A stretch of 64,000 nt of DNA from Trichopria drosophilae (taxonomy: Eukaryota; Arthropoda; Insecta; Hymenoptera; Diapriidae), in assembly GCA_030407085.1 (NCBI GenBank), contig CM059583.1:42563001-42627000 (forward strand), given 5' to 3'. Made by a program: the position numbers and the translations under genes. This document shows, piece by piece, positions 50,301-61,000 of this stretch; within the stretch, counting starts at the first letter, position 1; the number at the start of each line of letters is the position of its first letter. The notes beneath the pieces are model-generated. The model was given only the letters and a program-made list of their open reading frames with translations, did not search any database and was not told the origin of the DNA.

Positions 50301-52444
50301 ATCGTAAGGTCCAAGAATTCTGCCACAAGACTAATAAATAAGCTATATCCTAACCAAAGCGTTACAGTTCAGAAAAACTCCTCAGCGTCACTACTACCAG
50401 GTGGAAAGAAGTATACATCATTCGCTTCACATCATTTGTAGGTGCTTGAGGATACATCGTTTGTAAGTGCTTGAGGATACTCAGGATACACTCTAACTTC
50501 ATAGTAGGACGATTGATATAAGTAATTTCTCGACATGAAAACTGAAAATAAGTACCAGTAAGGCATCAATCTCGAAGTCAAAAGTGCCCCAGTTCGAGTA
50601 CTTTCTCCAGGAGTTCACTTGTGATCAAATTGCCTTTTTACAGAGTGTATATAAGCAAAAGATTCAAACTACAGAACTGGCACTAAGCGCCTCTTCGTGG
50701 TAGCTTTCTTGAGGTCTAAGAACGAATCTGCAAAGCGTGCAGTCAAACACATTGCAGCGTGCAGACACCCACCACACTGCCGATTCTAGCGAATTTTCCC
50801 CTTCGGGGTGTAGAGACAATTATGACAGGGAAATTGGACGAGAGGTAATAAAATAAATATAGGTTTAGCGAAGTGAGGGGCATAGATTAGCAGGGAGTAG
50901 GAAACATAACGCTTTTGGGGCATCAGTTAATACTTTCAAAAACTTCCTCAAAACAGGTGTAGTGTTTCGGTCGATACCGAAACGAAACCGAGATCGAAAC
51001 CACTTCGTGGAAGTCTCGACGATACCCAGATTCAAACACACGAAATCCGAGAGTCTCGGCACTTTTCGACCTACTTAAAAAAAAAATCCGAATTTTTTTT
51101 CATATCGACGTCAAAGTTACACATGACAAAATCACTATTATATATTCACAATCACTATTTTTTAAAATTCTATTCGTATTTAGCAAGGATTCTCTTAAGC
51201 TTAAAATTGTCAGGTTTTTCACGCGATTGTCAACATGACGACTACTGTCGGTCAACTGTCGCGGAATGTGAACCGCGCATTATACAATAATGATTGTATA
51301 AGATTTGCAATTTTATACAATAATTTTGACAAATAAAAAAAATACGGCACCAAGCGATCAAAATAATAGTACATATCTTAATAGTAATAATGTACGCAGA
51401 AGGATTGATAAAGAATATAGGCATAAAGAATACTATGATGGAAATCCATACTTGCAACCCGGACCGATACCTGTACCGACACTGAGACCGATACCAAGAC
51501 GATATTTTCAACTCCGAGACCATCCCGAGACCGAGACCGAACCTACGTAAATATCGTCTCACGAGACGAGACCGAAACACTAAACAGGTGACATAAGTTT
51601 CTATAGCGTAGCATATAGTCCGTACCATTGATTCACGTAACCCAAATGAGCATTTCAATAATAGTTGTTAATCTTCAATTCACTATAATAAACGTCTACT
51701 AAAGTAATGCTTTATTTCTTGATGATAAAAACTATGATTTTTTTCATTGTCATTGATAAAAGATCAGCACATAAATAATATCTTTCGTCATATCAATATC
51801 ACAATAATTGCATTGAATCTTCCACGAATCCTTAATCGATTAATATTATATTTAAATTTTGAGAAGTTATATAACCAAAACAATGTTTCTCAGAAGTTTG
51901 ATTTTGTGAAATGATAAAATAAGCAAAATATTATCATAAAATTACATTGACTTTTTGTATCAATAGCACTTCATATTTAAAGATAAATAAATGATGCAAC
52001 TTTTGAATTATCTTCCATATCCGGCAATTTCTGCTTATGTTATCAATAAATCGATCATTGTGATTAGAACATATTATTGCAATTTTTTATTAAAACATCC
52101 TTTATTGATTTCATAATGTCAAAGCAACTATATTAGTGCTCTATTAATAAAATCGCATTTCTATTAATAAGCACATAAATGAAATCTGATTGCAGGAATT
52201 AGTTACACAAAGAAATAAATACCAGTTTATATTTGTTAATTTGTGCATTTAAACTACACACCGAACTTATTTTTGTGTTAACTTACTATGTTCAAATTTT
52301 AACGTAATTACCACTTTTGTAGTTGTGCCAGTCTTCTCTCGCAATGCGAATATCTTCAAACGGAATGCCTCCGTAGTGCAGTAAATATCTGATCGGTTCA
52401 CCAATTCCCGTAATGTTGAAATAATATAATTTATACGGCGTCAT
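41334..52444 (-). CDS. GstS: Sigma-class GST, copy 4 (complete, most diverged)
   Basis: Exon 1 52312..52444, exon 2 46602..46769, exon 3 45774..45913, exon 4 41334..41501; 202 residues, stop TAA; introns of 5.5, 0.7 and 4.3 kb. It starts [17 protein letters not shown] and ends ASRPKTNL. Tyr8, Trp39, Gln63-Ser64 ([10 protein letters not shown]) and N-cap Thr149-x-x-Asp152 (TWAD) are present. Several positions fixed in the other copies have changed: Pro40 to His and Pro44 to Ser in exon 1, Arg69 to His, Asp93 and Asp96 to Asn (VNNINDMR), and the pre-exon-4 Gly-Gly to Asn-Asp (FINDK). Two of three metal-site carboxylates are therefore gone. Exon 3 has runs of A that deserve a check for frame errors. 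All donors (GTAATT, GTTTGT, GTAATG) and acceptors are intact and no stop interrupts the frame, so this is either a diverged functional gene or a young pseudogene. The four exons are joined by order, phase and length; with such long introns a transcript is needed to prove the joining. AATAAA at 41226..41231. Confidence 0.88.
42298..43018. mobile_element. Fold-back element with TTCCGAA-rich arms and G/C-run ends
   Basis: Ends in G-run (42298..42310) and C-run (about 42992..43005), followed by (CA)n. Left arm 42298..42495 and right arm 42705..43005 are inverted: TTAAAATTCCGAAAATACAT / ATGTATTTTCGGAATTTTAA, CCGAAGGTACTATT, CGTAAGGTACAAAGTTCCGAA, GGCGCC and GGGTAGAATGCC. Each arm carries 7-9 spaced TTCCGAA/TTCGGAA units. 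Lies in intron 3 of GST copy 4. Confidence 0.7.
43552..43585. repeat. Fragment related to the 26.4-kb fold-back element
   Basis: TTTTGTACCGTTTTCGATAC matches the inner arm end at 26515..26536 (TTGCACCGTTTTCGATAC). The neighbouring TTTTATACTTTTGTGAAG is a weaker match. Confidence 0.4.
44081..44462. mobile_element. Fold-back element with 50-bp arms
   Basis: GGAATTTGTCGGTCTATTTA ... AACATAAATA at 44081..44130 is inverted at 44413..44462 with about four mismatches; the spacer is about 280 bp. The left flank carries ATGGCGG. Confidence 0.6.
47100..47830 (-). mobile_element. Degenerate Jockey-like LINE fragment (RT C-terminal region)
   Basis: On the minus strand, pieces in several frames spell the conserved end of a Jockey-type ORF2: [15 protein letters not shown], then [15 protein letters not shown], then KRKQLGLKL, then [10 protein letters not shown], then TSGKLKFKN, ending near the SKLAG-type tail. 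The frame is broken by stops and shifts. The upstream part (47635..47817) is an open stretch probably from the region between endonuclease and RT. Not functional. Lies in intron 1 of GST copy 4, in the same orientation as the gene. Confidence 0.65.
48664..49055. repeat. Three-copy tandem repeat, unit about 148 bp
   Basis: AGTAGAAAATGTG...TTTCTG...TTAAGCTTCTTAAGTGGCTCTGA, CAGCTTGAAAC and CGCTTAGAAATAATTGTTTG recur three times (starting near 48676, 48828 and 48978) with moderate divergence; the third copy is truncated. Confidence 0.65.
50425..50482. repeat. Short two-copy tandem repeat
   Basis: TTTGTAGGTGCTTGAGGATA repeats as TTTGTAAGTGCTTGAGGATA 25 bp later. Confidence 0.7.
50960..51582. mobile_element. 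hAT-type MITE, 623 bp, with 8-bp target duplication
   Basis: Terminal inverted repeats TAGTGTTTCGGTC (50960..50972) and its reverse complement (51570..51582) are exact over 13 bp. The element is flanked on both sides by AACAGGTG (50952..50959 and 51583..51590), an exact 8-bp target duplication, as hAT transposases make. Subterminal sequence is packed with GAGACCGA / TCGGTCTC repeats. Open frames inside on both strands reflect these repeats, not a transposase. It sits in intron 1 of GST copy 4. The intact ends and perfect duplication suggest a fairly recent insertion. Confidence 0.85.
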
Positions 52445-53403
52445 GTTCTGCAATTCGTATGCATACAATATTTTACTTTAACTTTCTTTTCCAAAATCTT
52501 CCATCCGTCAAATTATTTTCATTTTTTGTTATAACACAGAAGAATATAAAATTGTCAAGAAATCACGGTTATCATAAAAATAAACATTATTGTACTCCAT
52601 ATTTTCAGAAAAATGCACTAATATCAAAATTTAAAATTTATTCAAAACATAAAAAAATCCAAATAGACAATAATATATAAAGTATAAATGAGCAGGGAAT
52701 AGAATATAATGAATAAATTCTATTATACATTGAAACTCACATTGAATTATTCGAATATAGATCGTGATTACCATTTAAAATATTTACAACATTTTTTTAT
52801 GAAATAAACTATTGAATACGACCTACAATCACCAATCCTGAGGCGTAGATAGTACTGGTCTAAACGCCTTCACATTCTGTTGCAACTTATATCGCGAGTT
52901 GAAGATTAAATAACGATTTGCATAGTATGTGTTCAAACAACGTTTTAAGGAAGTATATGAAAAATAATTCATGCTTTAAGGCATAGATTTGAATACATTA
53001 TTCAACGCATTATCGTTTAGGAGAACTTTATTAGAATCATTAGTTTTTCGAATACGAAATTTCAATCATAAAGCAATTTTTAAACATGTATAATCACAAA
53101 ACAATTTTTAGAATTCATCAGGAATTACTGATACCAATTTACGACTCTTGTATAAATTTCCACAACATTTATGAACGAATTACAGAAATTTTAAAAAATA
53201 TTTGAAGTATTCAATTTATTGGAAAGTATTTGTGAAAGGATAGTAAAAATAGAAGAGTATAAATATTTAGAGAAAATTATATTGTTACTAAAATATAACA
53301 ATTAAATGCATATATAATCTAGGAAGACTATACAAGGAAGATCATTATTTCTATAAAAATTGCAATTTAATTAACAATGATAAAAACGAAATAACAATTA
53401 TTT
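52445..53403 (-). other. Short interval between GST copies 4 and 5
   Basis: Only about 1 kb separates the copy 4 ATG from the copy 5 stop, against 7-9 kb between the other neighbours. It must hold the copy 5 3' UTR and, unless the leader exon lies within copy 5, the promoter of copy 4. A CAG acceptor lies a few nt upstream of the copy 4 ATG (about 52448..52450). No TATA box or copy 1/2-type leader block was found. Confidence 0.5.
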
Positions 53404-53409
53404 TATATT
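53404..53409 (-). promoter_or_regulatory. Poly(A) signal candidate (variant), GST copy 5
   Basis: AATATA variant 30 nt after the TGA stop; the first perfect AATAAA is at 53215..53220. Either could be used. Confidence 0.25.
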
Positions 53410-53438
53410 ACAGATAGTGGATATTTTTTTCAAAAATA

Positions 53439-56400
53439 TCACAGGGCAGTTTTTGGACGAGTTTCTATGTAGGCCTTTACTCTAGGATGCTCCCTGACGA
53501 TCTCTGTTATTTTCTTGATTGCTGGATAATCTTTACTGAAATCATACCCTACAATTTTAGTAAGGTAATCTTCCAATCCAGAATAGTAGAAGTCAACCCA
53601 TGATATCTATAAACAAATTTAATTAAGTTAAGGCTTAACATAAACTCACTAATGATAAGATATTTTCGAATATAAACCGAATAAATATTATATATACTAT
53701 TTGTCATTCTTATATGTAGTTGGCCAAAGAAGCCTACACTTCAAGCCAAAGTTATTAAATAAATAATAATAATAATAATAATAATAATATACATGCATAC
53801 AAATTTAGTTTTTTATTTATTACACTAAATAAGTAAATATATGGACAAATCCACAAAACTTTTTAATTTTGTGTAAAATATTTGATACAACAACGCAATA
53901 GAATATCAGTACATATGTTTAAATTGAAAAACACAACATTCAAATCGATATTATATATTCATCAAAACATGGAAGTGATATTTTTCCATTGAATTTCGTA
54001 AACTTAGCAGTGAGACTAGCAATTTTATTTTACTTTATGCCGCTATAATATTTATAAGTCATTCGATAATGATTTCCAATTTTTGTATAGCTACACTGCT
54101 ATGCAAATCATGAAAAACACTCGATAATAGGATGGGCCTATGACTAGGAAAGAGTTAAAAATAACAAAATAATTACCATCGCGTCTCTTAAATAAATATC
54201 GTATGATTAATTTAAGTTTAAGAAGTTTCCTTTTAGCTAAAATATTAAAGGCGGATCTTCGTGTATACAAAAATCACTATAAAATTAAAAGAGTGTGCCC
54301 CACCAAAAAAGGTATTGATTACAATTTGAATTTTAAATTGCAAACGCCTCTAGTTTTAAAAAATAACCTGACAGTCTGGCTTTAAATAATAGATAAGTTT
54401 AGATATCGCGTATATTAAAAATATATTTTTTTAACCCATTAACGGCCACAGGGAAACTTTTTTCGCTACTTTTTCAGAGCTCTCTAGATGGAATAAATTT
54501 GGGCCTCACAAATTATTTTTGAACACATGAAATTCATAGATTTTTTATCGATCTTTCCAATGGTGATATTCAAAAGTTGGAGAAAAACAAATTATACTCA
54601 AATATAAGTTTAAGGGTAAAAAACCGATTTTTTGTCGTTGTTAAATTGCATTTTGTATCAACTATCCGTTATGGAATCATCTTGAAACCAATCTAGATGG
54701 TGGTGACAATTTCTGAACTTCAGAAAACTGTATTTGGACAGTTAATTTTGTCACCTGAATGATCCAAAATGGCGTCCTAAACGAGAATTTTCGCTCATTA
54801 TCTCTAGGACGTTTTACCTAAAAAAACTGTAAGCTTTTCGAAACAAAGTATAATTACAATAATGGATAAGAATTCATCAAACAATAGAATAGCATTTTTT
54901 TTAAGGTTTCAGCAAAAATATTTTAGTCAAACAATGTTGAGTCAAAAGCTTTTTACTATTATTAAAGAAAAGAGTTATTTATATTATTACAGATAATAAA
55001 TGCTGTTATTTTTGAGTACGAAAAACTAATGCGATAAAATATAAAAAAGAGTGCATTTTTCAAAATTGTTTTCAAAAAACTCAAGTAAAAGCAGTTAACT
55101 GACTACTAATTTTCAAATATTTATGAGCTTTTTATATTAAATAAACTACAACTTTATTTTATTTTTATTTTTCAGATTATTTTCCTCAAAAACTATCAAT
55201 TTTCAGAAAAATTGAAATCAATAAAAAATGCTTAGAATTCACTTAGAATTTGCTAAGAATTTAATGAATGCATTTGAAATTTTCTAGATTTTTTTGAATT
55301 TTTTTAAATTTATGAAAAAATTTGAGAATTTAGCGAAAATTGCATTGTATTCTTTGATGAATTCTAATCCCATTTTTTAATTATAGTTCTCTTCGAATAG
55401 CCTACAGTTTCTTATCATTCTTTAGTTAAAGAGTCCTAAAAATTATGAATCAATTTGAATCATTTGGGTGACAAAATTAATTTTCCAATTACAGTTTTCT
55501 GAAGTTCAGACATTCCCCCTACCATCTAAATTGGTTTAAAGATGATTCTATAAAAGTTGGGAAGCTAGTAGATAAATCTTGTTTCTGCAAGGAGATAATA
55601 AAGAACATTTATCTGGATCAAATATGATGGCTGGTTCAGTTAACAAAGAGTTGAATACTGGGTACCATGGCTGTGTAGGCCACAGTGGTAAAACAAAAAC
55701 TTCATTTGCTCTATCGTTAAAAAAATTTCAAAATTTGTTAGTCCCAAATTCATCTCATCTAGAAGAACTCTGAAAAAGTGGTAAAAAAACGTCCCGTGGC
55801 GGTAATGGGTTAAAAACAAAGTATGGATTAGCCAATATTTCATCCAGAGTCATAAACTCATCAAATAAGTACTATGTGTTGAAAATAGCATAACTTTTCT
55901 TATTTACCATTTATTACTTTTTACTGTGTAATTACTAAATGTTATAAGTATTCTAAGTGCATCGAGATAGTTATTTTAAATACTTCGTCTTTAATATAGA
56001 AATATACCTTTCCTCCGACGAAAAAGCCTCCATTGTTTTTAACTTGCTCTTCTAATTTCCCCATGAGGAATTCCATTTTTTTGAATGCACCTTCTTTGAG
56101 CTTGGCCTTAAACGCTGGATCGTCTTCCCAATAGAATGCAGTGAATGCTGAAAAGTTTAAAACAATTTATTTGGTCTGCTAAAATCCAGTCAATGAATGA
56201 AGTCCATTTTTATATCCTTAAACGAATCATATTTTTAAATAAATTGAAATTGTCTTACGAAGTCGCATATCGTCAATAGTATCTGCAGTAGCATCGATTT
56301 CAAGAGCTTCTTTCTCGTGGTCACCATAGAGATTCAATTTCTTGCCGAGGAATCGGCAAAGGCTTCTGGACTGATGATATGGTTTTCCATCAATTTCCAA

Positions 56401-56729
56401 AAGAGGCACTTGTCCCATAGGTGTCTCTAAATATTCAGTTCTCGGTTAATTTTCAATGAGCAGTTTTATAATCAAATTTAGTATAAAAATTACAAAGAAG
56501 TTTTGTAAAATCAACTCCATAAAAGCAAAACTAATATATTTTATTATAAGTAATTAATATAAACTATAAAACAGATGTTTTACATGTTTGACTTACTTGG
56601 TTTCCATTTGGGCCAATCTTCAATCTCAAATCGATTATCGTCAAACTTAATTCCTGCATAATGTAACAAGTATCTGATTGGTTCTCCAAGGCCGCAGAGA
56701 TTGAAGTAGTAAAGACTGTAGACTGCCAT
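53439..56729 (-). CDS. GstS: Sigma-class GST, copy 5 (complete)
   Basis: Exon 1 56597..56729, exon 2 56259..56426, exon 3 56008..56147, exon 4 53439..53606; 202 residues, stop TGA. It starts MAVYSLYYFNLCGLGEP and ends ETRPKTAL. Tyr8, Trp39 and Lys43 (EDWPKWKP), Gln63-Ser64 (YHQSRSLCRF), Asp93/96/97 (ADTIDDMR) and N-cap Ser149-x-x-Asp152 (SWVD) are all seen. It is the most compact copy: introns 1 and 2 are 170 and 111 nt, while intron 3 (2.4 kb) holds a piggyBac-type element. Exon 1 ends in A rather than G, and exon 2 starts AG, so residue 45 is Lys; residue 46 is Thr where the other copies have Met. Residue 101 is Pro (C|CA across the intron), unlike Ala in copies 1-3. A TTGCAG acceptor sits just before TCATGG, implying a leader exon further right. 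No perfect AATAAA lies within 200 nt of the stop: AATATA is at 53404..53409 and AATAAA at 53215..53220. Confidence 0.95.
53762..53790. repeat. (AAT)n microsatellite
   Basis: Uninterrupted AAT trinucleotides, about nine units, within intron 3 of GST copy 5. Confidence 0.9.
54435..55809. mobile_element. piggyBac-type non-autonomous element, 1375 bp, TTAA-flanked
   Basis: Flanked by TTAA (54431..54434 and 55810..55813). Ends begin CCC: CCCATTAACGGCCACAGGGA on the left against CCCATTACCGCCACGGGACG as the inverted right end. The inverted similarity continues about 90 bp inward (TTTTTCAGAG, TCTAGATG, AATTTGGG). A second inverted pair lies deeper: 54691..54776 against 55458..55545, sharing GTCAC, TCTGAACTTCAGAAAACTGT and CATCTAGATTGG-like sequence. 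TTAA duplication plus CCC/GGG ends is the signature of piggyBac transposition. No transposase frame. Lies in intron 3 of GST copy 5. Confidence 0.8.
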
Positions 56730-57646
56730 GACTGCAATATAAAAGCGTCAGTCATAATTCACATATTAACATAATAACAGCTATTCATTACTCGTATCGT
56801 TCGACATAAAATATAATTTCCGCACATTACTTGTCAGTCATTTTTATTTGAACTATAATTCATTTAATGATATTTTGGAATTATTATTTATGCATAAGCG
56901 TGTCTAACTGTACTTCATTTGAAATTCAGCTATAAACAGCACATAGTGTTTGGTACTATAATATTATGTTTGTCAAGATTAGTCGCTTATAATGTACAAG
57001 TCAACATTAAGATCAATTATTGCAATTTTTAACAGCCCTTAATAAATTTAATTTGACATTAAAAAAATAAGTATTCCATAGTAAGGAAAGCTAAATAAAA
57101 TGCACACCTTTGTATTTAAAAATGAAAAAGATCCTTCCTAAATAGCAAACCTTATTTTAATAATGTTTTTATTTATTTATTTATTTGTTCTTTTTAAATT
57201 TACAAAGAAAATTATATATCACTTATCGTTCATGAGAAAACAAATATTTATTCTATTTCGTACCTCATTCATTTGCAATTACGCATAAATTCATTGAATG
57301 ATATTATGATACCTAAAACAAATTGCAGACGATACAGTTATCTTATCCAAACCGGATATCTGCATATTCTTGTCATTCATAAAATAAATGTATGTTTATT
57401 ACCACACGCAGTGAGCAATGTTGAGTCTCTTGAGTTATGGATGATATGATAAAAAAGTGGACAAGCAATTAACATTCTTTTAATATCTACTTTAAATAAA
57501 ATCAAAAGTGTGTACACCTATTAAACAAAATTAGGAAACATTTTAAGTAGCAGAAATGACACTTTCAAGAATATGTTGTAGCTCTAATTCTACCATTTCT
57601 GCAACTAAACTGGATACAGTATTTTTGCTAAAACTTTTGATCTATG
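56730..57646. other. Upstream flank of GST copy 5
   Basis: TTGCAG acceptor at about 56732..56735 (minus strand) predicts an upstream leader exon, which I could not place. Contains a short (TTTA)n run at about 57168..57184. No gene recognised. Confidence 0.4.
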
Positions 57647-58072
57647 CACAGAGAGAAGAAAAACGGTTAATGGAACTATTTTATAATAGTAAAACATTTG
57701 ATAACAAAAAGTAGTTAATTTAACCATTTGTATAATAAACAAAAACATAATATTGTTCAGTTTACCATTTCCCGATATTTAAGATCGCATCATCGTACAT
57801 AACCTCAGATACTCCAGTACTTCAGTTCCATACTTAAATAGTCAATTCAAACATTACCGAATAGTGAAATACACATAATAAAACAAATTAAACGAAAATA
57901 TCCTTTTTCCTTACTAAAAAGAATTATTATATGGCCTTTTTCACAATGTTCTGAATTGCAAAAGTAACCTGCCAGCTATAACTTTTCACGTTGTTAATTT
58001 TACTATTATTATACCTTATAACTATTTTTACCATTTCTTCATGATTCCGTTAACCTTATTTTTTTCTCTGTG
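57647..58072. mobile_element. MITE with CACAGAGA ends, 426 bp
   Basis: The left end CACAGAGAGAAGAAAAACGG TTAATGGAA and the inverted right end CACAGAGAAAAAAATAAGG TTAACGGAA match over about 30 bp. The interior contains repeated TTTACCATTT/AAATGGTAAA-like motifs. No clear target duplication. Confidence 0.6.
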
Positions 58073-61000
58073 TGACGTAATCATTATCAAAATTACTTCA
58101 CACACAAAAAATTAATTCAGCAAATTCAGCTGTCGGTAGGTAGTAGCATTGAAAACAGTAACAAGAACTAGCTTTGTAGTTAGTAAATCTTGCTGATGCA
58201 TTTAACTTTACTATTTCTATTCACGCTTATTTTGTATGAATAAGTAGTAAAACCACAACATTCTTAAAAAGATTGAGCAAAAACTGCGTAAAAAAGGGCG
58301 ATTTCGCCCGTTAAATAATAAATAATAAAAAACTAGCTTCAATATTTAATTCCACTCACAAAATATATCCAGTTATTTTGATTAATTTAGTATAGTTACT
58401 ACTACTAGTCAAATATAGTTGAGGATCTATTCAAGTTTATTTAGTAATGAAAAGTAATCAAATTTATTGAGATTTTTTTATACGGTTTTTTAAACGCCAA
58501 TAAATCACCGAAATAAATATAAAAGGATTTTTATAGCAAAAACTGAGTCAACTGAACATTTCGACAGTATTTTCGATTTGATAATTTGTCAGTAATCTTT
58601 GGCTTCAAATTCAAAATGTGCAAATGTCAAGATGTCAAATTTGATCACAAGGTAATATAAAAGTACGTGTCCACTATATTAAAGTTAAACCAAATGTATA
58701 TAGTTATGATCAGTAATCGTAAGTTAGCTCTGCTATATTAAATTTATAACTGATGTATATCTTAAGAACAAAGTGATTAGATGTAAAATGACAAGAAAAT
58801 ATAAAATACTGTAATAAAGGAGATACATACAGTATTCAGAAAAATCAAACGCCTCTTTAAAATCAAACATTTTATTAAAACGTTCTATTAATAACTAATA
58901 AAAATAAAAGATTCATATTCAAGTAGGGACATTTTTCTAATTTTAAGGTTGTAACAGTGCTCAATTTGGAGTAACTCAACATTGAGTAGTTCAAAATAAC
59001 ATTGCAGAATGGGGAATAATTATTAAAAATGCAGATGTTCACTAATATATCTGGAGCTTTTGTGACAAATTCTAATATAAAAATTTTAATAAATTTGTGC
59101 AAAATAACTTGTATAAACAAACTTTTGGACTTTGGACTTTAAGTTCGGTTTATTATATATTACGAGTTATAAATAGTCTGTTGTCCATAATTTTAAGTCA
59201 TTTTGTATTTTAGAATTCTAAACTCATATTAGTGATCAGCAGCTTCAAAAACCTCTGGAAACCTTCATTTAAATTTATTATTATACTTTATCATTGTACA
59301 TATTTTGAATTTTTGTCAAAGGAACTTTTGTTCCATGACAATAATAAATATTATCTATCGAAATGGAAATTTGAAATTTATAAAACCTAACCTCAAATTT
59401 TTTGATAGAGATATGATCAATTCTAAGATACTAAATTTCACAATTATACGTTTATTTCTAAACAATTTATCTTACTTTAAAATTACGAGTTCGTAATTAT
59501 TTTTATGTACTTTGTACCATATTTGAATTGTATTATTGAAATACAATCTTGCACGAATTTATATCGTAGTCTGTGAATTTTAAATTTTATTTTGCTGTTT
59601 TATAAAATTTTTTTTTATATGCATGTGCGTAAAATTTCATTTTGTGCACTAGTGTCGAAATATACTTTTAATCCACTAACAAAATAAGTTATTACTTTTA
59701 GGATATGTAATTTTTTTTAATTGGTTTTGGTCTTCCGGACAATTACCTTCATTGGTCCTTCACTCCTTTAATTTATTGACGTCTTAATCTAGGACTTCCA
59801 ATAACTTTACATTATATTTCATCTATTTCTATAAAAAAATCTTTATTCGCTGAAATTCGTATACAATACAACATACTCTATACAAAACTATTATTTTCAA
59901 AGAGAATTTTCATGTTCACTTTCAAGTATGTGATGTATTTCGTAAGATTTTTTGTTACTAAAACGGTTAGGATAATGTTAGTACAGAAGGAATTAATATA
60001 TATATATTTACCTGACTGAGACTATGAAATAACACTTTTAAGAAAAATAAGTCAATTAATATATAAATAATATACTAGATCTAAATGTAGTTATTAAATG
60101 GAATCAACTAATTAAATACATATATCGAGTAAACAAATTGTACTGTTAAGGAGGCTTGTATTCAAGTTTTTGAAGGTATTTAATGTTTAAAAGTCACAAA
60201 AATTTGAATGACAATATGGTAGTAGGATTTGTTATTGTGCATGATTATGAGACAGTTCAATTCTTCTATTAGTTCCTTAATTGCAGGTTGCAGAAGCTTC
60301 ATAATAATTTTCATTACCAATTCACATCGGTTTAATTAGCAATAGAAATCTCAAATCATTCTGTAATTACTCTTATGTTATACGATCAATGTATGCGCGA
60401 ACGACTACGTAACTAGGTTAACTGCAATTCAATTCCTCTTAAAATACTTCTGATCCTGTCAATTTTCATACTAAAAAATAATGATAGCTATTCTTTCTTC
60501 ACTATAAATTTTAAATTTATATTAAATTATAAACAATCATTTTCAAGTAAATCTTGAGACATTAATAGTGTATTATTTGTTGTCTTCGCAATAATAGAGA
60601 TAAGACAATTATTTTCTTTTGTTTTGATAAACAGACTTAAAATCCGCGATATTTTACACATAATTGTTTACTTCATAACATAAACAGGTACTAGAAAAAT
60701 GGTTACTAATCTTACTATTTTTCTGCAAACCTTGTTTTCAAACAAAACATTTCTGGCATTTTTTAATAATAATTTTTTTCTCAAATTTCATATTTTCTTT
60801 ATAATAGTACTTGCTTTTGACATTACAAAAATTTGATATATAATATTGAATGTATAATTTTCGATCATTTCAATTAAAATTTTGCTACGGTTTGCGGTTT
60901 GGTCGTCAAATGTGTCAGACGCGAAATTTTATTAAATGCACTATTATTGAATAAATAAACACAATAACCACTAAACAAAAAAGAACTGCACCTATACGTG

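Noticed and set aside
51242..51658. 138-codon open frame on the minus strand, plus an 81-codon frame on the other strand
   Set aside because: Both lie in the hAT-type MITE and run through its CGGTCTCG/GAGACCGA repeats and past its right boundary. The translations are repeat-driven ([19 protein letters not shown]) and match no transposase.
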